A stretch of 64,000 nt of DNA, from positions 1-64,000 of the forward strand of contig JANDJZ010000182.1 in NCBI GenBank assembly GCA_027943245.1. Direction: 5' to 3'. The notes below the pieces were generated by a model, which saw nothing but the letters and a program-made list of their open reading frames with translations, made no database searches and was not told the DNA's origin. Position 1 is the stretch's first letter. The number at the start of each line of letters is the position of its first letter. This DNA is from Acanthamoeba sp. SK_2022b (lineage: Eukaryota; Discosea; Longamoebia; Acanthamoebidae). Positions 22,617-33,430 of the stretch are shown one piece after another. Made by a program: the position numbers and the translations under genes.

Positions 22617-24055
22617 ATGGAAGCACAAGGGCGAGTCTTTGCGGAAGGGCTACTCACTGGCGAAGTGGCCATAGTAACAGGAGGCGGCACCGGCATCGGG
22701 CGGCAGATATCCCTTCAGCTGGCCGGACTCGGCGCCAAGGTGCCCACCACCCACCGTTTATTCTTTTTTTATCATTTTTTTTAGTATCGTTTCTCGATGC
22801 CCGGGCAAAGTCTGGGATTATATTGCAATGTACTTTTTTTAATTACGATAATACCAATAATAATAATAAACGGCGGGTGCTGGCTCTGGCGCAGGTGGCG
22901 ATATGCGGCAGGCGCCGAGAACCGCTGGACGATACCGCAAAGGAGCTGCGGGAGCAGGGTGTGGCGGGTGTACACGTTGGGAGCTGTGACATACGTGATT
23001 ACGCCCAGGTCGCTTCCTTCGTAGGCGAGGTGCAGAAGCAACTGGGCGATGTCACCATCTTGATCAATAACGCCGGTGGGTACGTGGCCAACGTTCTCTC
23101 CAAACCAGAACGTTGGCGACTGATTTCGTGCCCATCAGACAGTTCCCCATGGCTGCTGAAGCGATCACTCCCAATGGGTTCGTGGAGCGCCTCCCCCCCA
23201 ATCTCTAGCATGGACCTCGCAATTCACCACAGCCCCTATAGGTTTGCGGCAGTCATTCGTAATAACCTCATCGGGACCTGGCACGCCATCTGTCCCTTTC
23301 CTCTTCTTAAACTTATGCAAACGAGCATGGGTTGCTTATTAGAAAGACTCCGTTAGGCACATGACGCATGCGGTGGCCACCCAGTGCATGATCCCAAAGA
23401 AGAAAGGTTTCTCGCTTCCTTAGTTCCTTCACCCAAGATCCCCCCTATCCTGACACTCGCAAGGCCAGGCCGGATCGTCAGCATAACTGCCCAGGTGTCT
23501 CGAGGGTTTCCAGGCATGGTGCACACGGGCGCCGCCCGAGCAGGCGTTGAGGTTAGGATGGCCGACCTACTGACCTACTGGTTTCTCATGATAAAAGCTG
23601 TGCGCTCACTGACTACTTGCCTGATACCAGAACATGACCATGACACTCTCTGTCGAATGGAGTCCCTACAACATCACTGTACGCACCAACCATTGCCATC
23701 GCTCTCGTCATTCTGTTCATTGGCTGTGGGTATGTGCGCCGCCGCTCAGGTGAATGCGGTTGCTCCCGGCGTGATCGGAGACTCAGGAACGCATCGGTAC
23801 GCCAAGGAGGTTGTAGAGGGGGCCATAGAGAAGATCCCCTTGAAGCGTCACGGGAAAGCAGTTGAAGTGGCCTACTTGGCCACCTATCTTGTCTCTCCAA
23901 TGGCCACCTACATCACCGGCCAAGTGTACACTCACCCCAACCTCCTTATTCTCACTACGTCAGCTGACCCTATTATCCAAAACAGATACCGTATTGATGG
24001 TGGGCAATCTCTGTGGGGAGACCTCCTCAACCCACATGCCATGGCCAGGATGTGA
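22617..24055 (+). CDS. Short-chain dehydrogenase, peroxisomal enoyl/2,4-dienoyl-CoA reductase type
   Basis: ATG 22617 gives MEAQGRVFAEGLLTGEVAIV, followed by the Rossmann motif TGGGTGIGRQ. Successive exons add VAICGRRREPLDD, the NNAGGQFPMAAEAITPNGF block typical of dienoyl/enoyl-CoA reductases, the AAVIRNNLIGTW helix, GRIVSITAQVSRGFPGMVHT, NAVAPGVIGDSG, and finally GQVYRIDGGQSLWGDLL, ending AMARM. The end tripeptide ARM fits the PTS1 consensus [SAC][KRH][LM], suggesting peroxisomes. It lacks the YxxxK of ordinary SDRs, as expected for the dienoyl-CoA reductase clade. The TW-H junction near 23.28 kb seems to use a GC donor rather than GT. It would act in reduction of unsaturated or enoyl-CoA during lipid turnover. 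Confidence 0.85.
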
Positions 24056-24365
24056 CACTGCTCTACGCGCAGAGGCAGCTTTGACAACAATGATTACCAT
24101 ACACAACCAGCACCACGCCGGAGGTGCGAGGTTACACCCAGGCTCCACTCCCTGAAACCCTGGGTGTAGGCTGGGGAAGGGAGAATAGACAAGAGGAGGC
24201 ACGAAGCAAGCAACACATGCACATACAGTACAAAGGGGTAGGAAGAGGTTAGACGTCCACAGCTTGGGTCGTAGGCTTGGGTTGTAAGGTCAGGCTGAGC
24301 ATTATCCAACCAATGTCGGGTGTATTGTGGTCATCCAATGGCCACAGGAGGAACTGCTAGTCTCC

Positions 24366-24995
24366 CTAGACGCTCAGCAGCACGTGCACGTGGCTCTCCT
24401 TTTCGATTCCGCACTCCCGCAGAGTGCGCCACCAATCGTTGAGCTGATGCCCGTTGTGTATGAGCCTGAGCTTGCCGTGCGGCATGCCACTCAGGTGCTG
24501 CACGATAGCGAGCAGACGACGCACAGGCCACCGGGTCAGTACGTTGGCCGTCAGCGTGCGGCCGTCGATCTTGACAAAGACCTGCACCGCACACTCGCCT
24601 GGCGACACGGTTTCGATGGGCCACACCAGCTTGATTGGCCTGGCGTGTTCACGCCGACACACCGGACACTGCTCGAGCTGCACGGCGCAGGCGCCGCACA
24701 CTCGCGGAGCTCGGCACTCGCACCCCACGTACACGTCGGCCTCGTGCTCGAGACAAACCGAACACTCGGGCAACGCCGCGTTGCGCCAGGCGGTCTCCCC
24801 CATGATTGGTGCCGCAATGGGCGCCGGCGGCGTGCTCCCCCCCTGGTCGGCCAGGGCAGCAATGGCGTATGCACGACCGGTGAAGCCCAGCACACGGCCG
24901 AGCAGAGGCTCACGGTGGCCAGGAGGTTGCACATAGACGATGTCGTCGTCCAGGGCGTTGATGTTGGGCGGCCGGTATCGGCTTCGGGCAAGCAT
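24366..24995 (-). CDS. RING-type protein with C-terminal ubiquitin-like domain
   Basis: Single exon, 209 residues. The RING is C-x2-C-x10-C-x-C-x5-C-x2-C-x6-C-x2-C (CSVCLEHEADVYVGCECRAP ... VCGACAVQLEQCPVC). All eight ligands appear to be Cys, with no His. About residues 135-209 form a ubiquitin-like fold: CAVQVFVKIDGRTLTANVLT, then LRLIHNGHQLNDWWRTLREC and GIEKESHVHVLLSV. These align with ubiquitin's IFVKTLTGK, RLIFAGKQLEDGRTLSDY and IQKESTLHLVL. It lacks the terminal Gly-Gly, so it is not a conjugated modifier. It is likely an E3 ligase whose UBL docks the proteasome or another receptor; that role is inference. Confidence 0.8.
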   Translation of the reverse strand: MLARSRYRPPNINALDDDIVYVQPPGHREPLLGRVLGFTGRAYAIAALADQGGSTPPAPIAAPIMGETAWRNAALPECSVCLEHEADVYVGCECRAPRVCGACAVQLEQCPVCRREHARPIKLVWPIETVSPGECAVQVFVKIDGRTLTANVLTRWPVRRLLAIVQHLSGMPHGKLRLIHNGHQLNDWWRTLRECGIEKESHVHVLLSV

Positions 24996-25081
24996 CTTGA
25001 GTTACGTTACACATTTTCTTCTGGCACAGTCATTTAAATCTTTATTTTCATGAGCATTCCTTCCACGCGTCAGGCTCGAGC

Positions 25082-25886
25082 TCAGGCCAAACGCCACGAG
25101 AAGAGCCATAGGAGCAGCAGCGAGCAGAGTACCGTCACCGCAAGCTGGACCTTAGGCGGCACCAGCGCAATGCGCGTTCGTGGTTTGAAGCGCACACCGG
25201 CCGACTGCATCAGTAGCGTCGACACGTCTGATCAACACAGCACAGAGTACATTAGCGGGCAAGAGCTGGGCCCATGGATCACACAGGGCGGCCGATTCAC
25301 TACCTCTCTCTGCTCCCGAGCGGGGATAGGGGCCGGTGACGATGGGAGGAGCCGCGTGGGCGACCTTCCTACGCGTCACCAGCGCAGTCGCCGACGCCGA
25401 CGCCATAGGCGTAGGCGTGCCGTCGCTCTCCTCCACCGGCTGCTCGCGCTCGTCCTCCTCCTCCCCCGCCTCGGGCACCGCTGGCTTGGGCGAGAAGCCC
25501 AGCGCGTCGGCGGCGATGAGGTCTTCGATGTCGGGCACGCCCGAGTGGTGGAACCCGCAGAACCTGAAGCCCGCACAGACACGCATGCGTTGGTGCGTGA
25601 GCTCACCCCCGACCAGCCACACTCGCGGGCGCTGTGCGTGCGTGAGATACCAAGGGTTGGTCTTCTCTGCCTGGTCGCGCCACCGACGGTAGCGCGCGGC
25701 GATCTTGTCGGCCCGCACGACCGTGTTCCAGGGCTTGGCCGAGTTGAGCAGGTTGACCTGCTGGCCCGTCAGCAGCTCCACATCCTGGTCCATGATCTTG
25801 TCCGCATACCACCGATTGAGGTGCCCGCCCAGCCCGAACCCGCCCGAGCCCGTGAACTTTGTCGCAAAGTTGCGACTGTTCGTTCG

Positions 25887-25948
<62 letters not shown>

Positions 25949-27281
25949 AGAGTGTGTGTGTTTAGAGTGTGTGGCAGCGTGGTGTAGCTGAAGGCGATGC
26001 GGCGTGCGTACAAGAAGATGGTGTTGACGCGGAAGCGCGTGGGGCTGACCGGCACGGAGAAGTGGAGCTGGATCATGGTCGGGTGGGACCCGTCGGGCCG
26101 TGTTCGGGTCGAGGTCTGCAGGTCGAGCCTGACCACGCACGGGGCCTGGAAGGTGAACCGCTGCGACGGCCTCGCCGGGTCCAGCGGCCACACCGCCTGG
26201 GCCTGCATTCCATAGAAGCCCTCCGGCAAGCCCTGCGCCAATGCACGCTCAGCCACTACACTTACCACTTGCACAGCACAGCACAGCACAGGAGACGACG
26301 GCGTACAGGAACGAACTGTGGTTGTGCGTCGGTGGTCTCGCGAACGGGAGTTGGCGCAGCGGACCCGAACACGTTGTCAAAGAGCATCTCGACCTTCATC
26401 TCGTCGGCCTTGGAGCGCTTGCTCAGCGTGCCCTCGTGGGTGAAGGGCAGGTGTGATGGGTCCAAGATGTTCTCGATGAAGAGCCCGTGATCGCTGTCGC
26501 GCCAAGCCTCACACGGGTCAAGCCCGCCTCATCACGGTGATGATAGCGATGCTGCGTGGAACACATACATGTCAAAGTCGCGGGAGACGGTGTCCTTGCC
26601 CCAGCTCTTGTCCGGGTACTCCTTGAGGAGGTGGTGCGGGATGCGGTCCTCGGAGGCCTTGGAGGGGTCGCCCGGCCACACCCACAGCATGCCCTTGGGG
26701 AGGAGAGCAGCCGATGAGGAGGAAGGGAGGGAGAGAGAAGAGGGCCATGGGGGGCTGCGTACGTAGAGCTCGGTGGTGGGATAGGCGTAGACGCAGAAGG
26801 GCTTGCCCGGCTTCATGGTCGGCTCAGACGGTATCGTCTCACACTGACCTCCAGCTCCAAACTGCCAGCCATGATACTTCAAAGATAATAATAATAATAA
26901 TAATCATTAATAATATTAATATCCATAAAAAAACAATGAAATTAAAGCTGTTGTGTTAGCTATGGGTTCAAAATGCATTTCCTATTTTATTTTATTTTAT
27001 TTTATTTTATTTTATTTTATAAAATAAGGCAGCGGTACCTTGCACTCCAGACGTCCGCTACGAACGGTGCCGACCGAGAGGGGAGCCGACCTGTGAGGAC
27101 ACTTGTCCTGCACGCACTGCGCCACCCCGCGCTCGTCGCGGAACAGGACGATGGGGTCGCCCAGCAGCTGGAAGCCGTAGGGTTCGCTTGGCGCAGCGCC
27201 GGTGCTGGTGACAGGCAGCTCGCTGGCAAAGGCCACCGGATACCAGTGGTTGCGCATGTCAAACGCGCTCCCTCTCTTCAT
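25082..27281 (-). CDS. Rieske non-heme iron oxygenase (PaO/TIC55-type), membrane anchored
   Basis: ATG 27281 opens MKRGSAFDMRNHWYPVAFAS. The Rieske [2Fe-2S] motifs are CPHRSAPLSVG and, across an intron, CK|YHGWQFGAGGQC. The mononuclear iron site lies in FIENILDPSHLPFTHEGT (D-x2-H-x4-H). The middle part gives FTFQAPCVVRLDLQTSTRT and MIQLHFSVPVSPTRFRVNTI. The last exon (stop 25082) ends with a hydrophobic anchor (LAVTVLCSLLLLWLFSW). The domain order matches the pheophorbide a oxygenase/TIC55/PTC52 group. The usual C-terminal CxxC is not seen; the nearest is CAGFRFC. In an amoeba the substrate could be a sterol, a dietary pigment, or something else. An intron holds a (CA)n array in the sense direction. 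Confidence 0.85.
25889..25946 (-). repeat. (CA)n array (sense strand) in an intron of the Rieske gene
   Basis: 58 nt of TG on the plus strand, followed by a twice-repeated TTTAGAGTGTGTG unit. Confidence 0.97.
26980..27022 (+). repeat. (TTTTA)n tract in an intron of the Rieske gene
   Basis: About eight copies of a TTTTA pentamer, in the intron that interrupts the Rieske motif between CK and YHGW. Confidence 0.9.
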
Positions 27282-27563
27282 CCTGCGGCAGTGCTTGTGT
27301 GTTTGTCAGAACAACGCTGCAAGCAAGAGCGCAGCAAGCCCGGCCGGAGAGATATGAAATTTCGATTGAAGGCAAGATTTTTGCCAATCAAGGACATAAA
27401 AACAAAATCCCTTGATTGGTCTAAAAGAAACAATGCAAGAAGCTTCGACAGACAGGGGATGAGTGATCATACGGAATAGCCCACGGAATCTAAGCTTGTT
27501 GATGGAAACGACGCCATGGTGCACCTACGCGAGCTGAAGCTCCACACTGCAACGTAAAGCCCG

Positions 27564-29913
27564 ATGGAGAGGAGACACGCCGGTGGCGGAGCCACGACCA
27601 AGGTTAAGGTAGTGTTGGCCGACGCTGAAGCCGCCTCAACCGAGTGTGTAGAGGTGATTATGGAGTGGGACGGCGATCAAGGGCTTGAGTACGTGTCTGG
27701 CCTGTCCGGTCTCGACCTCGACAAACAGAGACTCCTTGATGAAGAGGACACCTCCACGAAGAGAGCCAGCTGCGTGCGGCCAAGTGTTTTCTTCATCTTC
27801 GTTGCCTTCTGCATGTCCACCTTTGCCATGGCCTGTGCCTACCCTCTAGTCCCACAGGTAGGTGGTCCCTCAGCTCTGCGCCTCTGTTGGGCTGCTTATA
27901 AGCTGGACACCACCCGACGTAGGTGGTCACCAAACTATGCGCCGACGACATAAGTCGGGGCTCGCTCTTCCTGGGCCTCCTCAGCGCCTGTACGATTTAC
28001 GTGGCCTCTTATCACATGCAAGTGGCCACTGATCACCCACTTCGTCAATAGCCAACGCTCTGGCCACCCTACTTACGGTCCCTGTCTTGGGTCTGCTCTC
28101 GGACTACGTCGGCCGCAAGCCCATCTTCGTGTTGTCCCTGGTGCGTGGGCTTCCGGGCCTCCCTCGCTTGCGTGACGTTGACGAGAGCGATTGGCAGGTT
28201 GGCAGCGGCATCGACTACTTGGTGATGGGCTCAGCGGTCTTCTTCGAGCTGCCCCTGTGGGTGCTCTTCATCTCGCGCACGCTGAGCGGGACCACTTCGG
28301 CCGCCTTTTGCATGGCCTACGCGTACGTGGCCGACGTCTCCGACCCTCACAGCAGAAGCAAGAACTTTGGCCTGCTGGCACGTGAACATTCAAGCATCAA
28401 TCTTAATCGAAGAAGAGCTAGCGTACGCGATGATTGATCACCCTGCCTCTCTGCTGCAGGGCGCAGCCATGGGGCTGGCGATGATGGGCGGCCCTGCACT
28501 CTCGGGCTACCTGAGCAAGGTCTGGCCCTCCAAATGTGAAGCGTTGGTGGGAGAGGTGAGTGGGCTGATGAGTCCGTGAGTCAATCCAACAGTTCTCGAT
28601 GACGTTCGCCTTCAGCCTCGCGGCCGTGGTCATCGCCGTCGACCTGTTGTTCGTGGTCTTCATCGTGCCAGAGTCTCGAAAGAACGTGGAGTACGACTCC
28701 CCCTCGCACCTCTTCTTGACCATCCAGCTGACCACCAGGCGCGCAGAGGCATCGACGCCTGGTGCTGGTCGAGGGCGATCCCCTTCCGCTCGCTGTCGCT
28801 CCTATTCCAGAGCAGGCTTGCCTTGGGCACTTGTACGCTGTGCTTAGCCGCTGTTGCTTTGAGGGGAGCCGTGTGCTTGCTCATTCGAGGCCCCACTCCC
28901 AACTTGACACCAGCCGTGGCCTATTTCCTGATGTTCCTGGGCGAGGAGGGCATGATCAGCGTCTGTGTGCTCTACTTCAAGCTCACCTTCCACTGGGACT
29001 CACTTCAGATCGGTGCGGCACCTCTTTTCGTTCTAGCACGCGCGCTTGGTCCAATTAATTGTGTGGGCGTGCTGGCCGACCGTCGGTCGGCGTCAACCTA
29101 ACGTGGCAGGGCTGATGATGTCGGCATGGGGAGTTAGCTGCATCCTCGCGCAGGGTGTCCTGCTGCGTTTCGTGATCCGATTCGTCAACGACAAGGCAGC
29201 CATCCTGCTCTCCTTGGCCGACAGCGCTGTATGTATCTACGCCTCTCCTCCCGCAATGAGGCCGTGCTGACCGGCGGAGGTGGGGCGGGGCAAACGAGAC
29301 CAGCTGACGGCCTTCCTCTACGCTGTCATCACCAATGGCGACTTCGTCTACGCCCTCATCGCCGTGCGCTCGCTAGGCCAGCTCTCCACTCCGCTCATGA
29401 AAGGTGTGGCCCTTTCCCCGCTGGCCCCTGCCCCGGTGGCTTCATGTCTGACGCATGTGAGCCAATTGCGGGGGTCCACCACGCAAGGAGTGATATCAAG
29501 GCAGTTCGAGGCCCGCCAGCAGGGCGAGCTCTTTGGGATCCTGTCCTCGCTCTACACGCTCACCTCGTTCGTGGGCCCGCTCCTCTTCAACTCGTTCTTC
29601 GCCTACCTGGCCTCGCCCTCGTCGGCCGCGGCGGTCGCGCCGGCCTTGGACCTGCTCCACACCAACGGGCCGGGACGTCATCTCGGCCATCACCCTCGCG
29701 TCACTGTGCGTATCGGGCGCCGTGTTCTACGTGTGGCGCGACCACACCACGCTCCAGCCCGTCGAGGAGCTTCTCCTCGACAAGGCCGACGACGCAGGCC
29801 GTGACTGCCCGTGCAATGTGGAGAAGAGCGGCAAGTACCAGAGGGTGCTCGTTATCAACGAGACGGGCGAGTCGGCGTGCTTCAACGCCGCAACCGCCCA
29901 ATCCGTGATGTGA
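27564..29913 (+). CDS. Major facilitator superfamily transporter
   Basis: ATG 27564. About 80 hydrophilic N-terminal residues precede TM1 (VFFIFVAFCMSTFAMACAYP). Motif A is plain in GLLSDYVGRKPIFV (28.09-28.13 kb), followed by LWVLFISRTLSGTTSAAFCM, AYVADVSDPHSRSKNFGLLA and GAAMGLAMMGGPALSGYLS. The second half includes FAFSLAAVVIAVDLLFVVFI, GEEGMISVCVLYFKLTF, MSAWGVSCILAQGVLLRFVI, YTLTSFVGPLLFNSFFAYLA and ITLASLCVSGAVFYVW. The hydrophilic C-terminus ends NAATAQSVM. The pattern resembles the TetA/hippocampus-abundant-transcript group of 12-helix drug or solute exporters. Substrate unknown. About ten exons. Confidence 0.88.
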
Positions 29914-29927
29914 TGCTGCCCACGCGA

Positions 29928-29928
<1 letters not shown>

Positions 29929-29990
<62 letters not shown>
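29929..29990 (+). repeat. (AC)n array just 3' of the MFS gene
   Basis: About 62 nt, beginning 16 bp after the stop codon. It lies in the probable 3' UTR or between the convergent MFS and TRIC genes. Confidence 0.97.
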
Positions 29991-29992
<2 letters not shown>

Positions 29993-30029
29993 CACCGAAT
30001 GATGTATATATGTGCCTGCCGTGAGCAGC

Positions 30030-31473
30030 TTACACGCGCTTGCGGTCGTCCTTGTCGATCGTGTCGTCGTGGTCCTCGTCGTCGTAGTCGCCGCTCTTGC
30101 TGCCTTTCCTCCTTCTCCTCCTCCTCTTCTTTGCCTCCTTGAGCGAATCGGGGAAGTCGAATTCCCACCTCGCGTTGACGTCGTTGTAGGGGGTGCCGCT
30201 GTGGAGGGTCACCGGCAGCATGTTCTCGAGCAGGTTGAAGGGGAAGGGCGTGACGGGCCCCAGGATGACGTAGGCCAATCCGGCCGCGACAAGGTAGTAC
30301 ATGATGACGAGCGTGGCCGCTTCCTTGGACAGCCAGGGAGAGCTGAAGAACTGGCCATGCGGGTCTGGAGGGAGAAAGCAGCCGTCAGCAAACCCGAACC
30401 GTAGCCCAAACGCAAACGCGAACGCAACACCAGACAGAAGCGAAAACGCGTGGTGAAGTGGGTGGGTAACGTGCCGGTGGCGAAGTAGTAGAAGAGAGAG
30501 GCGTAGAGGCCCGCCTTGAGGCCGAGGAATGTGGGCCTGGTGACCTCCGTTTCGGTCTGGAAGCCCAGCATGACGTGTTCCACCACCACCCGGTAGAAGC
30601 TGCCCGTTGTGGCTGGTTGTTGATGTTGGTGGTGAAGTTGGAGGCGACGGCGACGACGATGAGATTGGCTCAAGCGAAAGTCATGCGCGCGTTCATTGCT
30701 CTGCAAGAGGGAAGGAAGCGGAAGCGTGCGTACTCGAGAGGATGCCGATCGTGACCGGACCGACCCAGGCCGGCTGCCCGTACGTCTGGATGTGTGTCGT
30801 GTGTCGTGTGTCGTGTGTCGTGTGTCGTGTGTCGTGTGTCGTGTGTCGTGTGTCGTGTGTCGTGTGTGAACGGTGGAGCGTATGAGCGGCGCGGCGCACA
30901 TAGCGGACAACCGCAAGCGCACCTTCATCGCCAGGTCCACGGCCCCGACGATGGTGCGCGTTTTGTGGATCATTTCGAGCACAACTGCCGCCGCCTGTCG
31001 TGGGCAAGGTAATAAAAATCAAAGAATTGAAAACAAATATTAATTATTTAATCTAAAATATAATCAAATTGTAAATAATTCTCCCACGTGAAAACTGAGC
31101 TGGCGCGTACGTTGCCGAAACGGGAATTGAGGGTCTGGTGCATGCAATCTGCGGGCGAGAAGTGGATGAGGGCCCAACACGTGACGTGAATGGGGATGGT
31201 CATGTCGGAGACAAGCCACTCGACCCGGAGGCCAAGCAAGAGGCATCGCACGGTGGCCCCGACAAAGCAGGCGCCCAGAGAGAGCGACAGCGACACCAGC
31301 CAGTGGAGCGGGCGAGCGTATTGCAGTGTGATCCTCATCTTGTCGCACACGTACAGCCCGTGAATCAAGTTGACAAGCGGAACAGGCACAGCCATGAGCC
31401 ACCACAGGGCCGCCACCAGCGGGTGGTCGCCCACAGCCCCTTCGGCTTGCATGAGCAGGGGGTGGCTTTCCAT
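30030..31473 (-). CDS. TRIC-type trimeric intracellular cation channel
   Basis: ATG 31473. Blocks align in order with vertebrate TRIC-A: HWLVSLSLSLGACFVGATVR and LLGLRVEWLVSDM (TM region with the conserved CFG-like segment), WALIHFSPADCMHQTLNSRF (human FFCPLDLFYKC), VVLEMIHKTRTIVGAVDLAM (basic loop), YGQPAWVGPVTIGILSS (conserved Gly-rich helix), and FQTETEVTRPTFLGLKAGLY (human KPETNEILHMSFPTKASLY). The tail is basic then acidic (KKRRRRRRKGSKSGDYDDED). TRIC channels carry K+ across the ER to balance Ca2+ release. Five to six exons. One intron contains a 7-nt tandem repeat. Confidence 0.85.
30787..30866 (-). repeat. 7-nt tandem repeat GTGTCGT in a TRIC intron
   Basis: About ten perfect tandem copies (plus strand GTGTCGT). 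It lies between TRIC coding exons. Confidence 0.95.
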
Positions 31474-31642
31474 CGGGTCCTAAACGAGTGTGGGCCATTG
31501 CCACGGTAACGGTAACGAACTAGTAAAAGGAAAGGTAAGAAAATAAAAGAAAATAATTAAAACGTTCCCACGGCTTTCTCAGCGTTTCTTTTTGTGGCTT
31601 ACCCGCCTGGCTATTCGAATCAATTTCCATCTCCACATCAAC

Positions 31643-31876
31643 ATGATCTACGACGTGAACTCGCCCCTCTACAAGAGCTTCCTGAGCTCCAAGGCAGGCG
31701 TGAGCGCTGACAAGGCTGGCAAGGCTTCCGCCGTGCCCAAGCGAAAGGTAATAATTGCAGGTTGGCTCAATTTGCCTCTTGATCCTCACAGTGGCCGTTG
31801 CTCTTGTTTCTTGCAGGACGAGAAGCTCGGCAAGGGTGCCAAGATCTCTGCGCCACCACAGCCCACTTCGGCTTAA
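31643..31876 (+). CDS. Small 54-residue protein, unknown function
   Basis: Two exons, 31643-31747 and 31817-31876, joined in phase 0 across a 69-nt GT-AG intron. The product begins MIYDVNSPLYKSFLSSKAGV, is Lys-rich in the middle, and ends KISAPPQPTSA. The frame stays open on both sides of a clean splice, and the N-terminus looks conserved (a compact MIYDVNSPL motif), which argues for a real gene. I cannot name the family. Confidence 0.6.
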   Translation: MIYDVNSPLYKSFLSSKAGVSADKAGKASAVPKRKVIIAGWLNLPLDPHSGRCSCFLQDEKLGKGAKISAPPQPTSA

Positions 31877-32168
31877 GTTGCCTACCCGTACTGGCCTATC
31901 TATTCCTCAAGATTCGCTGTTAATGATCTTCCAGGAGGCCTAATAAACTGCTCGTTCTGCGCTACTTTCTCGAGCTCATCTCTTGCAATTTTGTAAGGGG
32001 TATTGCGTAATCGGTTCATTTTTTATTACATTGAGGTGCCCCAGCGTCTTCCCAGGAGGGGTTTGGATGCCAAGTGTACAAACAGATGATGAGGAGACAT
32101 GAGAGTAAAAGGGGAATGGCTAGGCAGGGCGGCCAGCGGAGATGGGCCTATACGCGAGGCGGCGGAGC

Positions 32169-33430
32169 TCAAGTGGCGGCGGAGGAGTCGCTCGAGGACC
32201 AGTTAAGCTCGGACATGATGTTGTAGTCGTCCTGGTCATCGTCCTCCTGCTCGCCGTCGCTCATCATGTCGAAGTAGCCCTCTGGTCGATTGCGGTGGAC
32301 CCAGTACATGATCTTCTTCCGGTGGCCCGTCTTGTTGATGCCCACGTGCTTGATGAGGTCTTCTTCCTGCAGCAGCCGGATCGTGCCCATGTTGTCGAAG
32401 CCCTCCATCACCAGCGGCTCGAGGTAGTCCGGCACGGGTAGCTTGAGGGAAGCCAGCCAGTCACAAATCTCATGAAGGTCGCTTTCGACAAGGTACTCCT
32501 CGTTCCTCCTCTTCGTCCGTTGGCCGTTGCCGTTGTCCGCCGCCGCCTCGTGCACTCGCTTGGCCACCTCGGCCACCAGCTTCTCCTGCTGCGGGCTGTG
32601 CTGCACCGTCGCCGCCGCTGCCGCCGCTCTGTTCGCCTCCTCCTCCTTCCCCTTGGCTATGTACATCATGCGGCACGCCACCTCGTGAGTCAGCAGCGAA
32701 CCGGCAAAACGAGTAGCGACAGATCGCGACCAAGAAAACGAACAAACGAACGCATAGGAGGCAAAGGATGCCAGCAATGATTATGAGAGTACGGCTAGCG
32801 CTTAAGGCAAGCGAGAATAAAAAAAAAAAAAGCAGGATCAAAGGAAGATGTTGTTGATGGAGAGCTTTTTTGGGGGGGGGGGGTGGAGAGCATACCAGCA
32901 GCAGCCTTCTTTTGATACATGCGCATGAGCAGCTGCTGGGCGGGGGACATGGCAGCGTTGCCGTTGGCCATTGACATCTCCTCCTTCGTCTTGCTCCTTC
33001 GCGTCCCCACCTCGGAATCGCTGTTGCTTCCTCCCTTTCCTCCATTCGCTGACGTCGCCGTCATCATCCCTCGTCCCTTGGATGCACCCGCGGGCATCTT
33101 GCCCTTGTGTTCCCATGGTACTTTGGGTCCGAGTATCTTGACGTCGTAGTTGATGTCCGCGTTCTTCTTGGAGAAAGATACGCCCCCGTTGCTACCCGAC
33201 GAAGATGTTGAGGGCATGAGGAGAGGCGGAGGGGGCGTGTAGGTTGTGGGGCGGACGTGGCCTCCGACTTGGCCGCTCCCACGTCTCCGTTCGCGATCCT
33301 TCCGTCTCTCGGCCCTTATCTTGCGTCGCCGCTCTCTTATCTTTTCCTTCTCCGCTTGCGCCTGCATCACCAAGAGTAGCGGGTTCCGCACCGTCACAGT
33401 CGCCCCATCTTCCGTCGTCGTCGACATCAT
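32169..33430 (-). CDS. SAM-domain protein with basic coiled N-terminus
   Basis: ATG 33430 opens MMSTTTEDGATVTVRNPLLL. A strongly charged helix follows (KEKIRERRRKIRAERRKDRE), then a Ser/Pro-rich region, and an MSPAQQLLMRMYQKKAAAG segment at the end of exon 1. The second exon has EEEANRAAAAAATVQHSPQQ and then a SAM domain: LHEICDWLASLKLPVPDYLE, GFDNMGTIRLLQEEDLIKHV and INKTGHRKKIMYWVHR. It ends with an acidic tail (DGEQEDDDQDDYNIMSELNW). SAM domains mediate protein or RNA binding. Role unknown, probably scaffold or signalling. Confidence 0.75.

Noticed and set aside
30787..30866. Tandem 7-mer as a CRISPR array
   Set aside because: No spacers, unit too short, and it lies in a eukaryotic intron.
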